Below are positions 7,387 to 16,904 of a DNA stretch of 64,000 nucleotides, piece after piece. The position numbers and the translations under genes are program-made. The DNA lies in the NCBI GenBank assembly GCA_965234325.1, contig OZ248407.1:992001-1056000 (forward strand), in the 5' to 3' direction. The DNA comes from Limnohabitans kasalickyi (GTDB taxonomy: Bacteria > Pseudomonadota > Gammaproteobacteria > Burkholderiales > Burkholderiaceae_C). The notes under the pieces were generated by a model. It made no database searches and was not told the DNA's origin. It saw only the letters and a program-made list of their open reading frames with translations. The first letter of the stretch is position 1. The number at the start of each line of letters is the position of its first letter.

Positions 7387-8291
7387 TTTTTATTTGCGCC
7401 TTCGACTATTGCCTGGCGTGTGAGGAGTAAGACCTGGTCGTCACCAGCACTGGTCGATAGCCACACGACATCTAGATGAGGAAAGGCTGCTTCAAAGTAA
7501 TCGCGTTCGTGGCCAATCTCGAGGACCAGAACAGCGTTTTCGCTCATGTGTGCTGGGGCGTCGCGCAGCATTTGGCGAATAAAGTCCATGCCGTCTGTGC
7601 CGCCAGCCAACGCGAGCGCGGGCTCAGCTTTGAATTCGGCGGGCAGCTCGGTCATGCTGTGTGCGTTCACATAAGGTGGATTGCACAAGATCAGGTCAAA
7701 CGCACCATCGGCTTGTACCAAACCATCCGATTCGGCCAGCGTCATGCGGGCTTCAAGGCCGTGGCGTTCGATGTTGATTTGCGCCACAGCCAAAGCGTCA
7801 TTGGACAAGTCCAAGCCTTGCACCGTGATGTCTGGGAAAGCGAGTGCCGCCAAGATGCCCAGGCTGCCGTTACCTGTGCACAGGTCAAGCACGCGGTTAG
7901 TGTTGGGGTCAAGCCAAGGGTCGATGCTGCCTTCGGCCAAGACTTCGGCAATGAGCGAGCGCGGCACGATGGCGCGCTCGTCGATGTAGAACGACACACC
8001 TTGCAACCACGCCTCTTGTGTGAGGTAAGCCGCAGGCTTGCGGCTGGCGATGCGGTGCGCAATGAAGGCTTGCACGCTGGCCACTTGGGTGGCGGGCAGC
8101 TCGATGTTGTGCACCTCGTCTGACACATCGGTGTCGAGTGGCAAACCCAGCTTCCACAGCACCAGCCAAGCGGCTTCGTCGGCGGCGTTGGTGGTGCCTT
8201 GACCGAAGCTCAACTTCCCTGCGGTGTGGGCAGCATCAAGCTGCTGCGCGCTCTGAGCAATGAGCGCGCTGAGTGTCAAAGATGGGTTCAT
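7383..8291 (-). CDS. prmB: 50S ribosomal protein L3 N5-glutamine methyltransferase PrmB
   Basis: 302 residues. SAM-dependent methyltransferase that modifies a glutamine of ribosomal protein L3. The SAM-binding motif VLDLCTGNGSLGI and the NPPY catalytic motif (CNPPYVNAH, about residue 200) are intact, and ALAGGTDGMDF follows as in the PrmB/PrmC family. An N-terminal helical domain precedes. PrmB is preferred to PrmC from the length and the SFYIDERAIVPRSLIAE segment. It overlaps dapE upstream and yheS downstream by 4 bases each, so all three are probably co-translated. Confidence 0.9.
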   Translation of the reverse strand: MNPSLTLSALIAQSAQQLDAAHTAGKLSFGQGTTNAADEAAWLVLWKLGLPLDTDVSDEVHNIELPATQVASVQAFIAHRIASRKPAAYLTQEAWLQGVSFYIDERAIVPRSLIAEVLAEGSIDPWLDPNTNRVLDLCTGNGSLGILAALAFPDITVQGLDLSNDALAVAQINIERHGLEARMTLAESDGLVQADGAFDLILCNPPYVNAHSMTELPAEFKAEPALALAGGTDGMDFIRQMLRDAPAHMSENAVLVLEIGHERDYFEAAFPHLDVVWLSTSAGDDQVLLLTRQAIVEGANKK

Positions 8292-9466
8292 TGGGGGGAC
8301 GTGTTGGCCTGTGAGGCCAAGCCGTGCAGCTGTTCCAGCACACGACGATAAATGTTTTTCAGGGGATCCAAATCAGCCACAGCCACAAACTCGTTGATTT
8401 TGTGGATGGTGGCATTGGGTGGGCCCAGTTCAATGACTTGTGGGCAAACTTGGGCAATGAAGCGCCCGTCGCTGGTGCCACCGGTGGTGGACAGCTCGGT
8501 GTCAATGCCGGTTTCGTCGTGGATGGCGCGTTGCACGGCGCCCACCAAATCACCAGGCGTGGTGAGGAAGGGCAGGCCACCGATGGTCCATTTGAGGTCG
8601 AACTCTAAGTTGTGTTTGTGCAGCACCGCAGTGAGGCGCTGTTGCAGTTGTTCAGGCGTGGATTCGGTGCAGAAGCGGAAGTTGAAGTCCACCACGCATT
8701 CGCCCGGAATCACGTTACTCGCACCTGTGCCAGCGTGGATGTTGCTCACTTGCCAGCTGGTGGGTGGAAAAAACTCGTTGCCTTTGTCCCACTCAATCGC
8801 CACCAACTCTGCCAATGCAGGACTGATCAAATGGATGGGGTTTTTGGCGAGTTGCGGGTAGGCAATGTGGCCTTGCACGCCTTTGACGGTGAGCTTGCCG
8901 CTCATGGTGCCGCGTCTGCCGTTTTTGATCATGTCGCCGGTGCGCTCGACCGAGGTGGGCTCGCCCACGATGCACCAGTCGAGTTTTTCGCCGCGGGCTG
9001 TGAGGGCTTCGCAAACCTTCACCGTGCCATCTAGGGCTGGGCCTTCTTCGTCGCTGGTGAGCAAGAAGGCGATGTTGATAGCTGGTTCTTTGTAGGCTTG
9101 CGCAAACTCTTCACACGCCACCACCATCGCCGCCAACGACGCTTTCATGTCGCTGGCACCACGGCCAAACAATTTGCCGTCGCGGTGGGTGGGGGTGAAG
9201 GGGTCGCTGGTCCACTTGTCCATGGGGCCAGTGGGCACCACATCCGTGTGCCCTGCAAACACCAGTGTTTTGGCACCTGCGTGTGCGCTGCGTTTGACAG
9301 CCCACAGGTTGCTAACGCGAAACGTGTCTGGCCCGCTGTCGATGCGCTCACACTCAAAACCGAGCGGCGAAAGCCGCGCGGCAATGATGTCCAAACAGCC
9401 CGCGTCCTCAGGCGTGACCGAAGGGCGCGAGATGAGTTGCTCGGTGAGCTGGAGGGTGCGAGACAT
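8288..9466 (-). CDS. dapE: Succinyl-diaminopimelate desuccinylase DapE
   Basis: 392 residues, usual length for the M20 family. Hydrolyses N-succinyl-LL-diaminopimelate to LL-diaminopimelate and succinate in lysine and peptidoglycan precursor synthesis. Dinuclear zinc site residues are visible: His73 and Asp75 in AGHTDVVP, Asp106 in GRGASDMKAS, and the acidic pair in TSDEEGPA near 138. The C-terminal GGTSDGRF is present. It follows dapD on the same strand with a 33-base gap and overlaps prmB. Confidence 0.95.
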   Translation of the reverse strand: MSRTLQLTEQLISRPSVTPEDAGCLDIIAARLSPLGFECERIDSGPDTFRVSNLWAVKRSAHAGAKTLVFAGHTDVVPTGPMDKWTSDPFTPTHRDGKLFGRGASDMKASLAAMVVACEEFAQAYKEPAINIAFLLTSDEEGPALDGTVKVCEALTARGEKLDWCIVGEPTSVERTGDMIKNGRRGTMSGKLTVKGVQGHIAYPQLAKNPIHLISPALAELVAIEWDKGNEFFPPTSWQVSNIHAGTGASNVIPGECVVDFNFRFCTESTPEQLQQRLTAVLHKHNLEFDLKWTIGGLPFLTTPGDLVGAVQRAIHDETGIDTELSTTGGTSDGRFIAQVCPQVIELGPPNATIHKINEFVAVADLDPLKNIYRRVLEQLHGLASQANTSPQ

Positions 9467-9499
9467 CGAAAAGACTTCTAGTTTTGGCTTTGAAACGAA

Positions 9500-10336
9500 T
9501 TAATCGCGCAACAAGTCGTTGATGCTGGTCTTCGAGCGGGTTTGTGCGTCCACACGCTTGACGATGATGGCGGCGTACATGCTGTAAGGCGCGCCGTTGG
9601 CCGCCACTTTAGGAATGTTGCCGCTGACCACTACCGAGCCGCTCGGCACGCGACCGTAGCTGATTTCGCCGGTGGCACGGTCGAACAAAGGCGTGCTCTG
9701 GCCGATGTACACGCCCATGCCCAACACCGAGTTTTCTTCGACGATGACGCCTTCGACCACTTCAGAACGTGCGCCGATGAAGCAGTTGTCTTCAATGATG
9801 GTGGGGTTAGCTTGCAAAGGCTCCAACACACCGCCCAAGCCCACGCCGCCAGACAAGTGCACGTTCTTGCCCACTTGTGCGCAAGAACCCACGGTAGCCC
9901 ATGTGTCGACCATGGTGCCTGAGTCGACATAAGCGCCGATGTTCACGTACGAGGGCATCAAAATCGCACCGGGTGCGATGTAGCTGCCGCGACGGGCCAC
10001 AGCGGGAGGCACCACGCGCACGCCGCTTTCTTTCATTTCTTCTTCGCTCAAATGGGCAAATTTGGTTTCCACTTTGTCGTAGAAGCCCAAGTCACCGGCT
10101 TTGATGATTTGGTTGTCTTTCAAACGGAATGACAACAACACGGCCTTCTTCAGCCATTGGTGCACAGTCCATTGGCCCACGGATTCACGGGTTGCCACGC
10201 GTACCCGACCGGCATTGAGTTCGGCGATCACATGGTCGACGGCATCGCGCACTTCGGCGGAAGCATTGGCGGGATTGATGTTGGCGCGGTTGTCCCAAGC
10301 GTTGTCAATGACGTGTTGGAGTTGGTGCTGAGTCAT
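9500..10336 (-). CDS. dapD: 2,3,4,5-tetrahydropyridine-2,6-dicarboxylate N-succinyltransferase DapD
   Basis: 278 residues. Transfers succinyl from succinyl-CoA to tetrahydrodipicolinate in the succinylase lysine pathway. The middle part shows the left-handed beta-helix hexapeptide pattern (IAPGAILMPSYVNIGAYVDSG, ATVGSCAQVG). The start at 10336 gives MTQHQLQHVIDNAW, the usual N-terminus, with a purine-rich GAGAAG shortly upstream; the longer frame would overlap dapC unnecessarily. It sits between dapC (gap 22) and dapE. Confidence 0.95.
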   Translation of the reverse strand: MTQHQLQHVIDNAWDNRANINPANASAEVRDAVDHVIAELNAGRVRVATRESVGQWTVHQWLKKAVLLSFRLKDNQIIKAGDLGFYDKVETKFAHLSEEEMKESGVRVVPPAVARRGSYIAPGAILMPSYVNIGAYVDSGTMVDTWATVGSCAQVGKNVHLSGGVGLGGVLEPLQANPTIIEDNCFIGARSEVVEGVIVEENSVLGMGVYIGQSTPLFDRATGEISYGRVPSGSVVVSGNIPKVAANGAPYSMYAAIIVKRVDAQTRSKTSINDLLRD

Positions 10337-10358
10337 GGTTGTCTTCTCTACGTTGTAA

Positions 10359-11594
10359 TTAAGGGTTGAGTTGTTTGACGAACGCCACAATGCGTTGCGC
10401 CGCTTCTAAGCATTCGGCGGTTTCGGCTACCAAGGCCATGCGAATACGACCTGCCCCCGGGTTGAACCCTTGGGCTTCACCTAAACCGTGACCTTCACGC
10501 GCTAGGTAGCTGCCTGGCAAAACCGTCACATTGTATTGAGCCAGCAAGTCGCGTGCGAATGCGACGTCGTCCCCACCTGGGACTGCAGCCCACAGGTAAA
10601 AACCGGCGTCGGGCAAGCGTACATCCATCACCTCGGCCAACAGGGGGGTTACAGCCGCAAACTTTTGGCGGTATTGCTCACGATTGGCCACCACATGCGC
10701 CTCATCGTTCCAAGCCGCGATGCTGGCTTCTTGCACCATGCCGCTCATGGCGCTGCCATGGTAGGTGCGGTAGAGCAAGAACTGTTTGAGGATGTTGGCG
10801 TCACCCGCTACGAAACCGCTGCGCATGCCCGGCACGTTGCTGCGCTTGGACAAGCTGGTGAAGGCCACCAAGTTTTTGAAGTCGGTGCGGCCCAATTTGG
10901 CGGCGGCTTCTAAGCCCCCCAAAGGCGCTTCTTCGCGGAAATAAATCTCGCTGTAGCACTCGTCGCTGGCAATGACGAAGCCGTATTGGTCGCTCAAGGC
11001 GAACAGCTTTTCCCAGTCGCTGAGCGGCATCACGGCACCCGTTGGGTTGCCCGGTGAGCACACAAACAGCAATTGGGTCTTGGCCCAAACGTAGTCAGGC
11101 ACTTGGGCCCAATCGACGTTGAAGTTCAATGCGGGGTCGCTGGGGGCGTAATAGGGTTTGGCTCCGGCCAAAAGCGCGGCACCTTCATAAATTTGATAGA
11201 AGGGGTTGGGACAGACCACCACCGCTTCAAGGGGGCTTCCATGCGCGTCGGTCTTGGAGGGGTCAATCACGGTTTGAGCGAAAGCAAATAAGGCCTCACG
11301 TGAACCGTTAACGGGCAGCACTTGGGTGGCGGCATCCAGCGTTAACCCGTAGCGGCGCTGCACCCATGCTGCGCAAGAGGCGCGCAGGGCAGGCAAGCCG
11401 GCTGTGGCTGGGTAGGCGGCCAACTGACCTGTGGCCTTGGACAAAGCCTCCAGCACCAAGGCTGGCGTGGCGTGGCGCGGCTCGCCAATACCCAGACTGA
11501 TTGGCGCAAAGGCTGGGTTCGGAGTGACAGGGGCAAAAAGTTGTTTCAGCCGCTCGAAAGGATAGGGCTGTAGACTCAAAAGCAAGGGGTTCAT
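10359..11594 (-). CDS. dapC: N-succinyldiaminopimelate aminotransferase DapC
   Basis: 411 residues, fold-type I PLP enzyme. Converts N-succinyl-2-amino-6-ketopimelate to N-succinyl-LL-diaminopimelate, the step between DapD and DapE. The PLP lysine is in TSLSKRSNVPG and the co-factor clamp in CSPGNPTGA, with the family's SDECYSE. The start at 11594 (MNPLLLSLQPYPF) is the typical DapC N-terminus. First gene of the minus-strand run dapC-dapD-dapE-prmB-yheS, so its promoter lies in the 65-base divergent gap before the HPt gene. Specificity is supported by context. Confidence 0.92.
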   Translation of the reverse strand: MNPLLLSLQPYPFERLKQLFAPVTPNPAFAPISLGIGEPRHATPALVLEALSKATGQLAAYPATAGLPALRASCAAWVQRRYGLTLDAATQVLPVNGSREALFAFAQTVIDPSKTDAHGSPLEAVVVCPNPFYQIYEGAALLAGAKPYYAPSDPALNFNVDWAQVPDYVWAKTQLLFVCSPGNPTGAVMPLSDWEKLFALSDQYGFVIASDECYSEIYFREEAPLGGLEAAAKLGRTDFKNLVAFTSLSKRSNVPGMRSGFVAGDANILKQFLLYRTYHGSAMSGMVQEASIAAWNDEAHVVANREQYRQKFAAVTPLLAEVMDVRLPDAGFYLWAAVPGGDDVAFARDLLAQYNVTVLPGSYLAREGHGLGEAQGFNPGAGRIRMALVAETAECLEAAQRIVAFVKQLNP

Positions 11595-11659
11595 GACTGC
11601 TATTATCCCCGCGCTTGATGCAAGTCCCACCGCCTATTCTTTGACCCCCTATTTTTGCC

Positions 11660-11995
11660 ATGCTCCTCAATTTAAACAGTGCCAAAGAGTTTGCGTTTGA
11701 CCCAGACCAGCTCCGAGAGTTGATGGTGACGTTTGAACAAAGTCTGGGTCAAGAAATGGCCATCATTGAGGCTGCGCTTACGGCGCAAGACGCGTTGAAG
11801 GTTGAGCACGCCTTGCATGCTTTGAAAGGGTTCATGCCCTTGTTTACGACCGAGACTTTGGCGCAAGCCATGACCGACCTGTACCAAACCAGCCGCCAAG
11901 AGCCGCTGGCAGTGACCCGTGCCGCTTACATGAACCTGGTTCCTGACTTGTTGAGCTTGTTGACCGAGGTTCGCGCTTGGCTCGCCGCTTTATGA
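11660..11995 (+). CDS. HPt-domain-like small protein
   Basis: 111 residues, all helical by composition. The segment VEHALHALKGFMPLF carries the HxxKG pattern of histidine phosphotransfer domains, with His53 as the candidate phospho-acceptor and Lys56-Gly57 following. A helical hairpin is expected around it. No kinase or receiver gene is nearby; it is divergent from dapC and 28 bases upstream of smc. It may relay phosphate for a kinase encoded elsewhere or be a degenerate HPt. Function otherwise unknown. Confidence 0.65.
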   Translation: MLLNLNSAKEFAFDPDQLRELMVTFEQSLGQEMAIIEAALTAQDALKVEHALHALKGFMPLFTTETLAQAMTDLYQTSRQEPLAVTRAAYMNLVPDLLSLLTEVRAWLAAL

Positions 11996-12023
11996 TGGAC
12001 CCTCTCCAACAAGAGGTTTTTCG

Positions 12024-15000
12024 GTGCGTCTGAATTCAATCAAGTTATCGGGTTTCAAGTCCTTCGCGGAACCCACCAATTTTCTGCTGCCCGGCCAATT
12101 GGTCGGCGTAGTGGGGCCCAATGGCTGCGGCAAATCCAACATCATGGATGCCGTGCGCTGGGTGCTGGGCGAGAGCAAAGCCAGCGAGCTGCGTGGCGAG
12201 TCCATGCAAGACGTGATTTTCAACGGCACCAACACCCGTAAACCGGCCAGCCGCTCCAGCGTCGAGTTGGTGTTTGACAACGCGGATCACCGCGCCGGCG
12301 GTCAGTGGAGCCAGTTCCCCGAGATTGCGGTCAAGCGTGTGCTGACCCGAGATGGTGGCTCCAGCTACTTCATCAACAACCAACCCGTGCGTCGCCGCGA
12401 CGTGCAAGATGTGTTCTTGGGCACGGGTTTGGGCCCACGCGCTTACGCCATCATTGGCCAGGGCACCATCAGCCGCATCATCGAATCGCGCCCTGAAGAG
12501 CTGCGTTTGTTCTTGGAAGAGGCGGCTGGCGTTTCTAAATACAAAGAGCGCCGTCGCGAAACCGAAAACCGCCTGAGTGACACTCGCGAGAACTTGACCC
12601 GCGTCGAAGACATCTTGCGCGAGTTGAACGCCAACCTTGAAAAGCTGGAAAAGCAGGCCGAAGTGGCCCAGCGTTACCATGCCCTGCAAGGCGATGTCAC
12701 GCTCAAACAGCACCAGCTGTGGTTCTTGCGCCGTGCCGAGGCCGAGGTCGACCAATCGGGTTTGAAAACCCAAGCCGACAAAGCCGTGAACGACTTGGAG
12801 TCGCGCATTGCCGACTTGCGCCACATCGAAGCCGATCTTGAAACCGTTCGCCAAGCCCACTACGCGGCAGGCGATCAGGTGAACCAAGCCCAAGGCGCGC
12901 TGTACGAGGCAAGCGCCGAAGTGGGGCGCTTGGAGGCCGAAATTCGTTTTGTGGTGGAAGGCCGCCAAAGGGCCGAAGCCCGTTTGGTGCAAATCAAAGA
13001 ACAAACCGCGCATTGGGCGTCACAGTCCGAAACAGCTCTGGAAGAAATCGAAAACTTGGCATCGGCTGCCATGGACGGCGAAGAACGCGCCGTCATGCTC
13101 GCCGCCCAAGTGGAAGAGCAAGCCATGCAGCTGCCCGACTTGGAAGATGCCGTGCGCACCGCCCAACAACGCAGCAATGAACAACGTGCTTCCGTGTCCC
13201 AGGTGCAGCAGCAAATTCAAGTGTTGGCCGCTGACCAACGCAACATTGAAGAGCAAAGCCGCACCCTCAACGCCCGCCACGAGCGCTTGAGTGCCGACCG
13301 CAACGCCTTGGCGTCGCCCGATGAAGTGCGCTTGACCAACCTGCAAGAGCAGTTGCAAGACGCGCAAGCCACCGCCGAAATCACGGCCGCGCAGCTCGAA
13401 GAGTTGCAAGCCAACGTGCCGCAACTCGACGAAGCCCGTCGCACGGCGCAGCAAAACGTCAACACCGAGCAAGCCAAGCAAGCCGACATTTCTGCTCGCT
13501 TGGAAGCCCTCAAAGCCCTGCAAGAAAAGGTCCAAACCGACGACAAGCTCAAGCCTTGGTTGACCAAGCACGGTTTGGACGGGTTGCAAGCCTTGTGGAG
13601 CCGCATCCACATCGACGCCGGTTGGGAAAACGCGCTTGAAGCCGCCTTGCGCGAGCGCATGGCTTCGCTCGAAGTCAGCCGTTTGGACATCGTGCGCGCT
13701 TTCCAAACCGACGCGCCACCCGCCAAACTGGCGTTTTATACACCGCCCGTCGCCTCAGCGCCAAGCACCTCCAGCGCCATGCCGCGCTTGTCAGACTTGC
13801 TGCGTTTGAATGATGCGGGCCTGCAAGGCTTGCTCACCGAATGGCTGAGTGGCTGCTTCACCGCGCCCAACTTGGACGAGGCCTTGGCCAAACGCGCCAG
13901 TTTGCAGCCTGGGCAAGTGATTTATGTGCCCAGTGGCCACGCCATCAGCGCCCACAGCGTCACGTTTTACGCCCAAGACAGCGCCCAATCGGGCTTGCTG
14001 GCCCGTGCCCAAGAAATCGAAAACCTCGACAAAAGCACCAAAGCGCAAGCTTTCATCAGCGATGAAGCGCGCCACAACTTGGTGCGTGCTGAGGCTGCGT
14101 ATAGCGAGTCGTCGCAGCGTTTGGTCAGCATCCGTGCCGAAGCCACGGCTGCCCAAGCGCGCGCCCATGAGTTGCAAGTCGAAACCTTGCGCCTCACACA
14201 ATTGGCCGAACAAACCCGCGCTCGCAGTGCTCAGCTGAGTGGCGATTTGGCAGAAGTTGAGGCCCAATTGGCTGACTTGCAAGAGCGCCGCGTGAACGCG
14301 GAAGGTCGCTTTGAAGAACTCGACATGCAATTGGCCGACAGCCAAGAGCGCCACGCCCAGCTCGACGACGCCGTCATCAACGCCGAGCGCCGCTTGAACG
14401 ACAGCCGCGAACAACAACGCAGCTTGGAGCGTCAAGCCCAAGAAGCGCAGTTCTCGCAACGCAGCTTGGCCACCCGTGAGGCCGAACTCAAACGCATCAT
14501 CGACACCGCCACCCAGCAAGCCGCCTCGGTGGCTGCCGAAGAAACGCGCGTGCAAGAAGAACTCACCCGTTTGACCGACGCCGCTGCTCAAGCCGGCCTG
14601 CAAAACGCCTTGAACATCAAGATGGAGCGCGAAGCTGCCTTGAGTGCCAAGCGCAGCGAGTACGACGACCTCACCACCAAACTGCGTGCCAGCGACGAGC
14701 GCCGCTTACAGTTGGAGCGCGAGTTGGAGCCTTTGCGCCAACGCATCACCGATTTCCAACTGAAAGAACAAGCCGCGCGTTTGGGGCTGGAGCAATACAC
14801 CCAATTGCTGGCCGATGCCCAAGCCGACCTCGAGGCCGTGGGCGCCTCCATCCAAGTCAACAACGTGCGCTTGGGCGGTTTGCAAGGCGAGATTGACCGC
14901 TTGAACCGCGAGATCACCGCTTTAGGGGCGGTCAACTTGGCTGCCTTGGACGAGTTGGCCATTGCCAGCGAACGCAAGGTATTTTTGGACTCACAAACCA

Positions 15001-15539
15001 AAGATTTGACCGACGCCATGAACACGCTGGAAGACGCCATTCGCAAGATCGACGGCGAAACCCGCGAGCTCTTGGGCGGCACTTTCAAGATCGTCAACGA
15101 GCACTTTGGCCGCATGTTCCCCGAGTTGTTCGGTGGTGGCAACGCGCGTTTGGTGATGACGGGCGACGAAATTTTGGACGCTGGTGTGCAAGTGCTGGCC
15201 CAGCCACCTGGCAAGAAAAACCAAACCATTCACTTGCTGTCCGGTGGCGAAAAAGCGTTGACCGCGATTGCCTTGGTGTTTGCCATTTTTCAGCTCAACC
15301 CAGCGCCGTTTTGTTTGCTCGACGAGGTGGACGCGCCGCTGGACGACGCCAACACCGAGCGTTATGCCAAACTGGTGTCGAGCATGTCCAAAGAGACGCA
15401 ATTCCTCTTTATTTCTCACAATAAGATTGCCATGGAAATGGCAGAACAACTCATCGGCGTGACCATGCAGGAACAAGGCGTTTCTCGCATCGTGGCTGTT
15501 GACATGGAGTCGGCCGTCTCGATGGTCGAGTCCGTTTGA
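12024..15539 (+). CDS. smc: Chromosome segregation protein SMC
   Basis: 1171 residues, the usual SMC length. N-terminal ATPase half with Walker A GPNGCGKSN (31-39); long coiled coil (about 170-500, rich in Gln/Glu/Ala heptads); hinge region about 505-650; second coiled coil; C-terminal half with LLSGGEKAL (about 1072) and Walker B FCLLDEVDAPLDDAN. It condenses and segregates chromosomes with ScpA/ScpB, which are not encoded here. GTG start at 12024 with AAGAGG 8 bases upstream. Followed after 16 bases by zipA, the order typical of Burkholderiales. Confidence 0.97.
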   Translation: MRLNSIKLSGFKSFAEPTNFLLPGQLVGVVGPNGCGKSNIMDAVRWVLGESKASELRGESMQDVIFNGTNTRKPASRSSVELVFDNADHRAGGQWSQFPEIAVKRVLTRDGGSSYFINNQPVRRRDVQDVFLGTGLGPRAYAIIGQGTISRIIESRPEELRLFLEEAAGVSKYKERRRETENRLSDTRENLTRVEDILRELNANLEKLEKQAEVAQRYHALQGDVTLKQHQLWFLRRAEAEVDQSGLKTQADKAVNDLESRIADLRHIEADLETVRQAHYAAGDQVNQAQGALYEASAEVGRLEAEIRFVVEGRQRAEARLVQIKEQTAHWASQSETALEEIENLASAAMDGEERAVMLAAQVEEQAMQLPDLEDAVRTAQQRSNEQRASVSQVQQQIQVLAADQRNIEEQSRTLNARHERLSADRNALASPDEVRLTNLQEQLQDAQATAEITAAQLEELQANVPQLDEARRTAQQNVNTEQAKQADISARLEALKALQEKVQTDDKLKPWLTKHGLDGLQALWSRIHIDAGWENALEAALRERMASLEVSRLDIVRAFQTDAPPAKLAFYTPPVASAPSTSSAMPRLSDLLRLNDAGLQGLLTEWLSGCFTAPNLDEALAKRASLQPGQVIYVPSGHAISAHSVTFYAQDSAQSGLLARAQEIENLDKSTKAQAFISDEARHNLVRAEAAYSESSQRLVSIRAEATAAQARAHELQVETLRLTQLAEQTRARSAQLSGDLAEVEAQLADLQERRVNAEGRFEELDMQLADSQERHAQLDDAVINAERRLNDSREQQRSLERQAQEAQFSQRSLATREAELKRIIDTATQQAASVAAEETRVQEELTRLTDAAAQAGLQNALNIKMEREAALSAKRSEYDDLTTKLRASDERRLQLERELEPLRQRITDFQLKEQAARLGLEQYTQLLADAQADLEAVGASIQVNNVRLGGLQGEIDRLNREITALGAVNLAALDELAIASERKVFLDSQTKDLTDAMNTLEDAIRKIDGETRELLGGTFKIVNEHFGRMFPELFGGGNARLVMTGDEILDAGVQVLAQPPGKKNQTIHLLSGGEKALTAIALVFAIFQLNPAPFCLLDEVDAPLDDANTERYAKLVSSMSKETQFLFISHNKIAMEMAEQLIGVTMQEQGVSRIVAVDMESAVSMVESV

Positions 15540-15555
15540 ACCTTTAAACATCAGC

Positions 15556-16890
15556 ATGAGCACACTTCAAATTGGTTTAGCAATCGCAGGCGGCGTGGTG
15601 CTGGTCGGCGTGGTCGCGCACAGCGCTTGGACTTCGCGCAAAAACAAACCGCGCCAAGCACAGCCGCTGCCGCAGGACCCCATCAGCAGCACATTCACAG
15701 CGGCCGATCAAGATCGCACGCAAGAGAGATCGCAAGAGCCCTCCTTTGAGGCTCCTTTGGCCAACAACGCCTACATTTCCCCCATCACCGAACGCCAAAC
15801 TGATACACACAGCGCCCAAACAGGCCAAAGTGCTCAATTTACTGAGCCCACTTTGGACCCCGTCAGCGACATGGCACGCACCATGATGCAAGAGGCCACC
15901 TTGCATGCCCAGCGGGTTCCCGACGAGGCGGAACTTGCTCGGTTAGCCAAGGTTCAAGCCAGAGCTGCATCACTGCCACCTGCCCAACCCACCCGACCCA
16001 ACTTGGCCCCCATGATCGACAAAGTCATGGAAGGCGGCGCTGCTCCTGCGATGCTTCAGCCCGAAAAGCGCCCCAATTTGGATGGCCTGATCGACCTGAT
16101 CGCCGCTGTGGAAGTGGACCACCCCGTCTCCGGCGAAGCAGCCATGGCCGCTTTGCCCACCACCCGCCGCGTTGGCAGCAAATTGTTCGGCGTGGAAGGC
16201 TTGAACGCCGAGACCGGTACTTGGGAAGTGCCTCGCAGCGGTCAGCGTTACAGCACGTTCCAAACCGGCGTGCAATTGGCCAACCGCACCGGCTCGTTGA
16301 ACGAAATCGAGTTCTCCGAATTTGTGCTGAAAACACAAACCTTTGCCGATGGCATCAACGGTGCACCAGAATTCCCCGACATGCTTGACGTCGTAGCCCG
16401 TGCCCGTGAGCTTGATGGTTTTGCCAGCGCCCACGACGCGCAACTGAGCTTCACCTTGAAAGCCGTCAAAGCCGCGTGGAGCCCTGGTTACGTGCATCAA
16501 AACGCCGCGCGCTTGGGTTTTGTGCCTGGCGTCATCCCCGGTCGCATGGTGGTGCCCGCCGCCACCGCAGGTCTGCCGCCTATTCTGGGACTCACGTTTG
16601 ACACCCAAGCTGCCATGTCTGAAGACCCCGCCCAATCGGCCATTCGCGAAGTGACCTTGTCTCTGGACGTACCTCAGGTGGATCGCGCCGAAGAGCCTTT
16701 TGCACGCATGATCCAGACCGCGCTCGAACTCGCCCGTGAGATGGACGGTGCCGTGACGGACGACAACGGTCAGCCCTTGTCGGAACCCGCCGTGGGTGCT
16801 ATCGCCCGTGACTTGATGGCACTCTACAACACGCTGGATGCGCGTGATTTGTCGGCCGGCTCGCCACAAGCGCGCCGTTTGTTCAGCTAA
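15556..16890 (+). CDS. zipA: Cell division protein ZipA
   Basis: 444 residues. A single N-terminal membrane segment (residues 3-22, LQIGLAIAGGVVLVGVVAHS) is followed by a basic patch and a long Pro/Gln-rich linker (about 25-250). A C-terminal FtsZ-binding domain (about 260-410) contains PPILGLTFDTQ. ZipA tethers the FtsZ ring to the inner membrane. The start MSTLQIGL at 15556 is chosen since the longer frame overlaps smc. Position between smc and ligA agrees with the assignment; the linker is poorly conserved as in all ZipA proteins. Confidence 0.9.
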   Translation: MSTLQIGLAIAGGVVLVGVVAHSAWTSRKNKPRQAQPLPQDPISSTFTAADQDRTQERSQEPSFEAPLANNAYISPITERQTDTHSAQTGQSAQFTEPTLDPVSDMARTMMQEATLHAQRVPDEAELARLAKVQARAASLPPAQPTRPNLAPMIDKVMEGGAAPAMLQPEKRPNLDGLIDLIAAVEVDHPVSGEAAMAALPTTRRVGSKLFGVEGLNAETGTWEVPRSGQRYSTFQTGVQLANRTGSLNEIEFSEFVLKTQTFADGINGAPEFPDMLDVVARARELDGFASAHDAQLSFTLKAVKAAWSPGYVHQNAARLGFVPGVIPGRMVVPAATAGLPPILGLTFDTQAAMSEDPAQSAIREVTLSLDVPQVDRAEEPFARMIQTALELAREMDGAVTDDNGQPLSEPAVGAIARDLMALYNTLDARDLSAGSPQARRLFS

Positions 16891-16904
16891 ATCGGTTTTT
16901 CAGC

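Noticed and set aside
12001..12020. Short hairpin CCTCT/AGAGG with T run before smc, possible terminator
   Set aside because: Only 5 pairs, and its 3' arm AAGAGG is correctly placed as the smc ribosome site.
12045..13013. 322-codon minus-strand frame opposite smc
   Set aside because: Antisense shadow of a high-GC gene with biased codons; smc on the plus strand has full-length family motifs.
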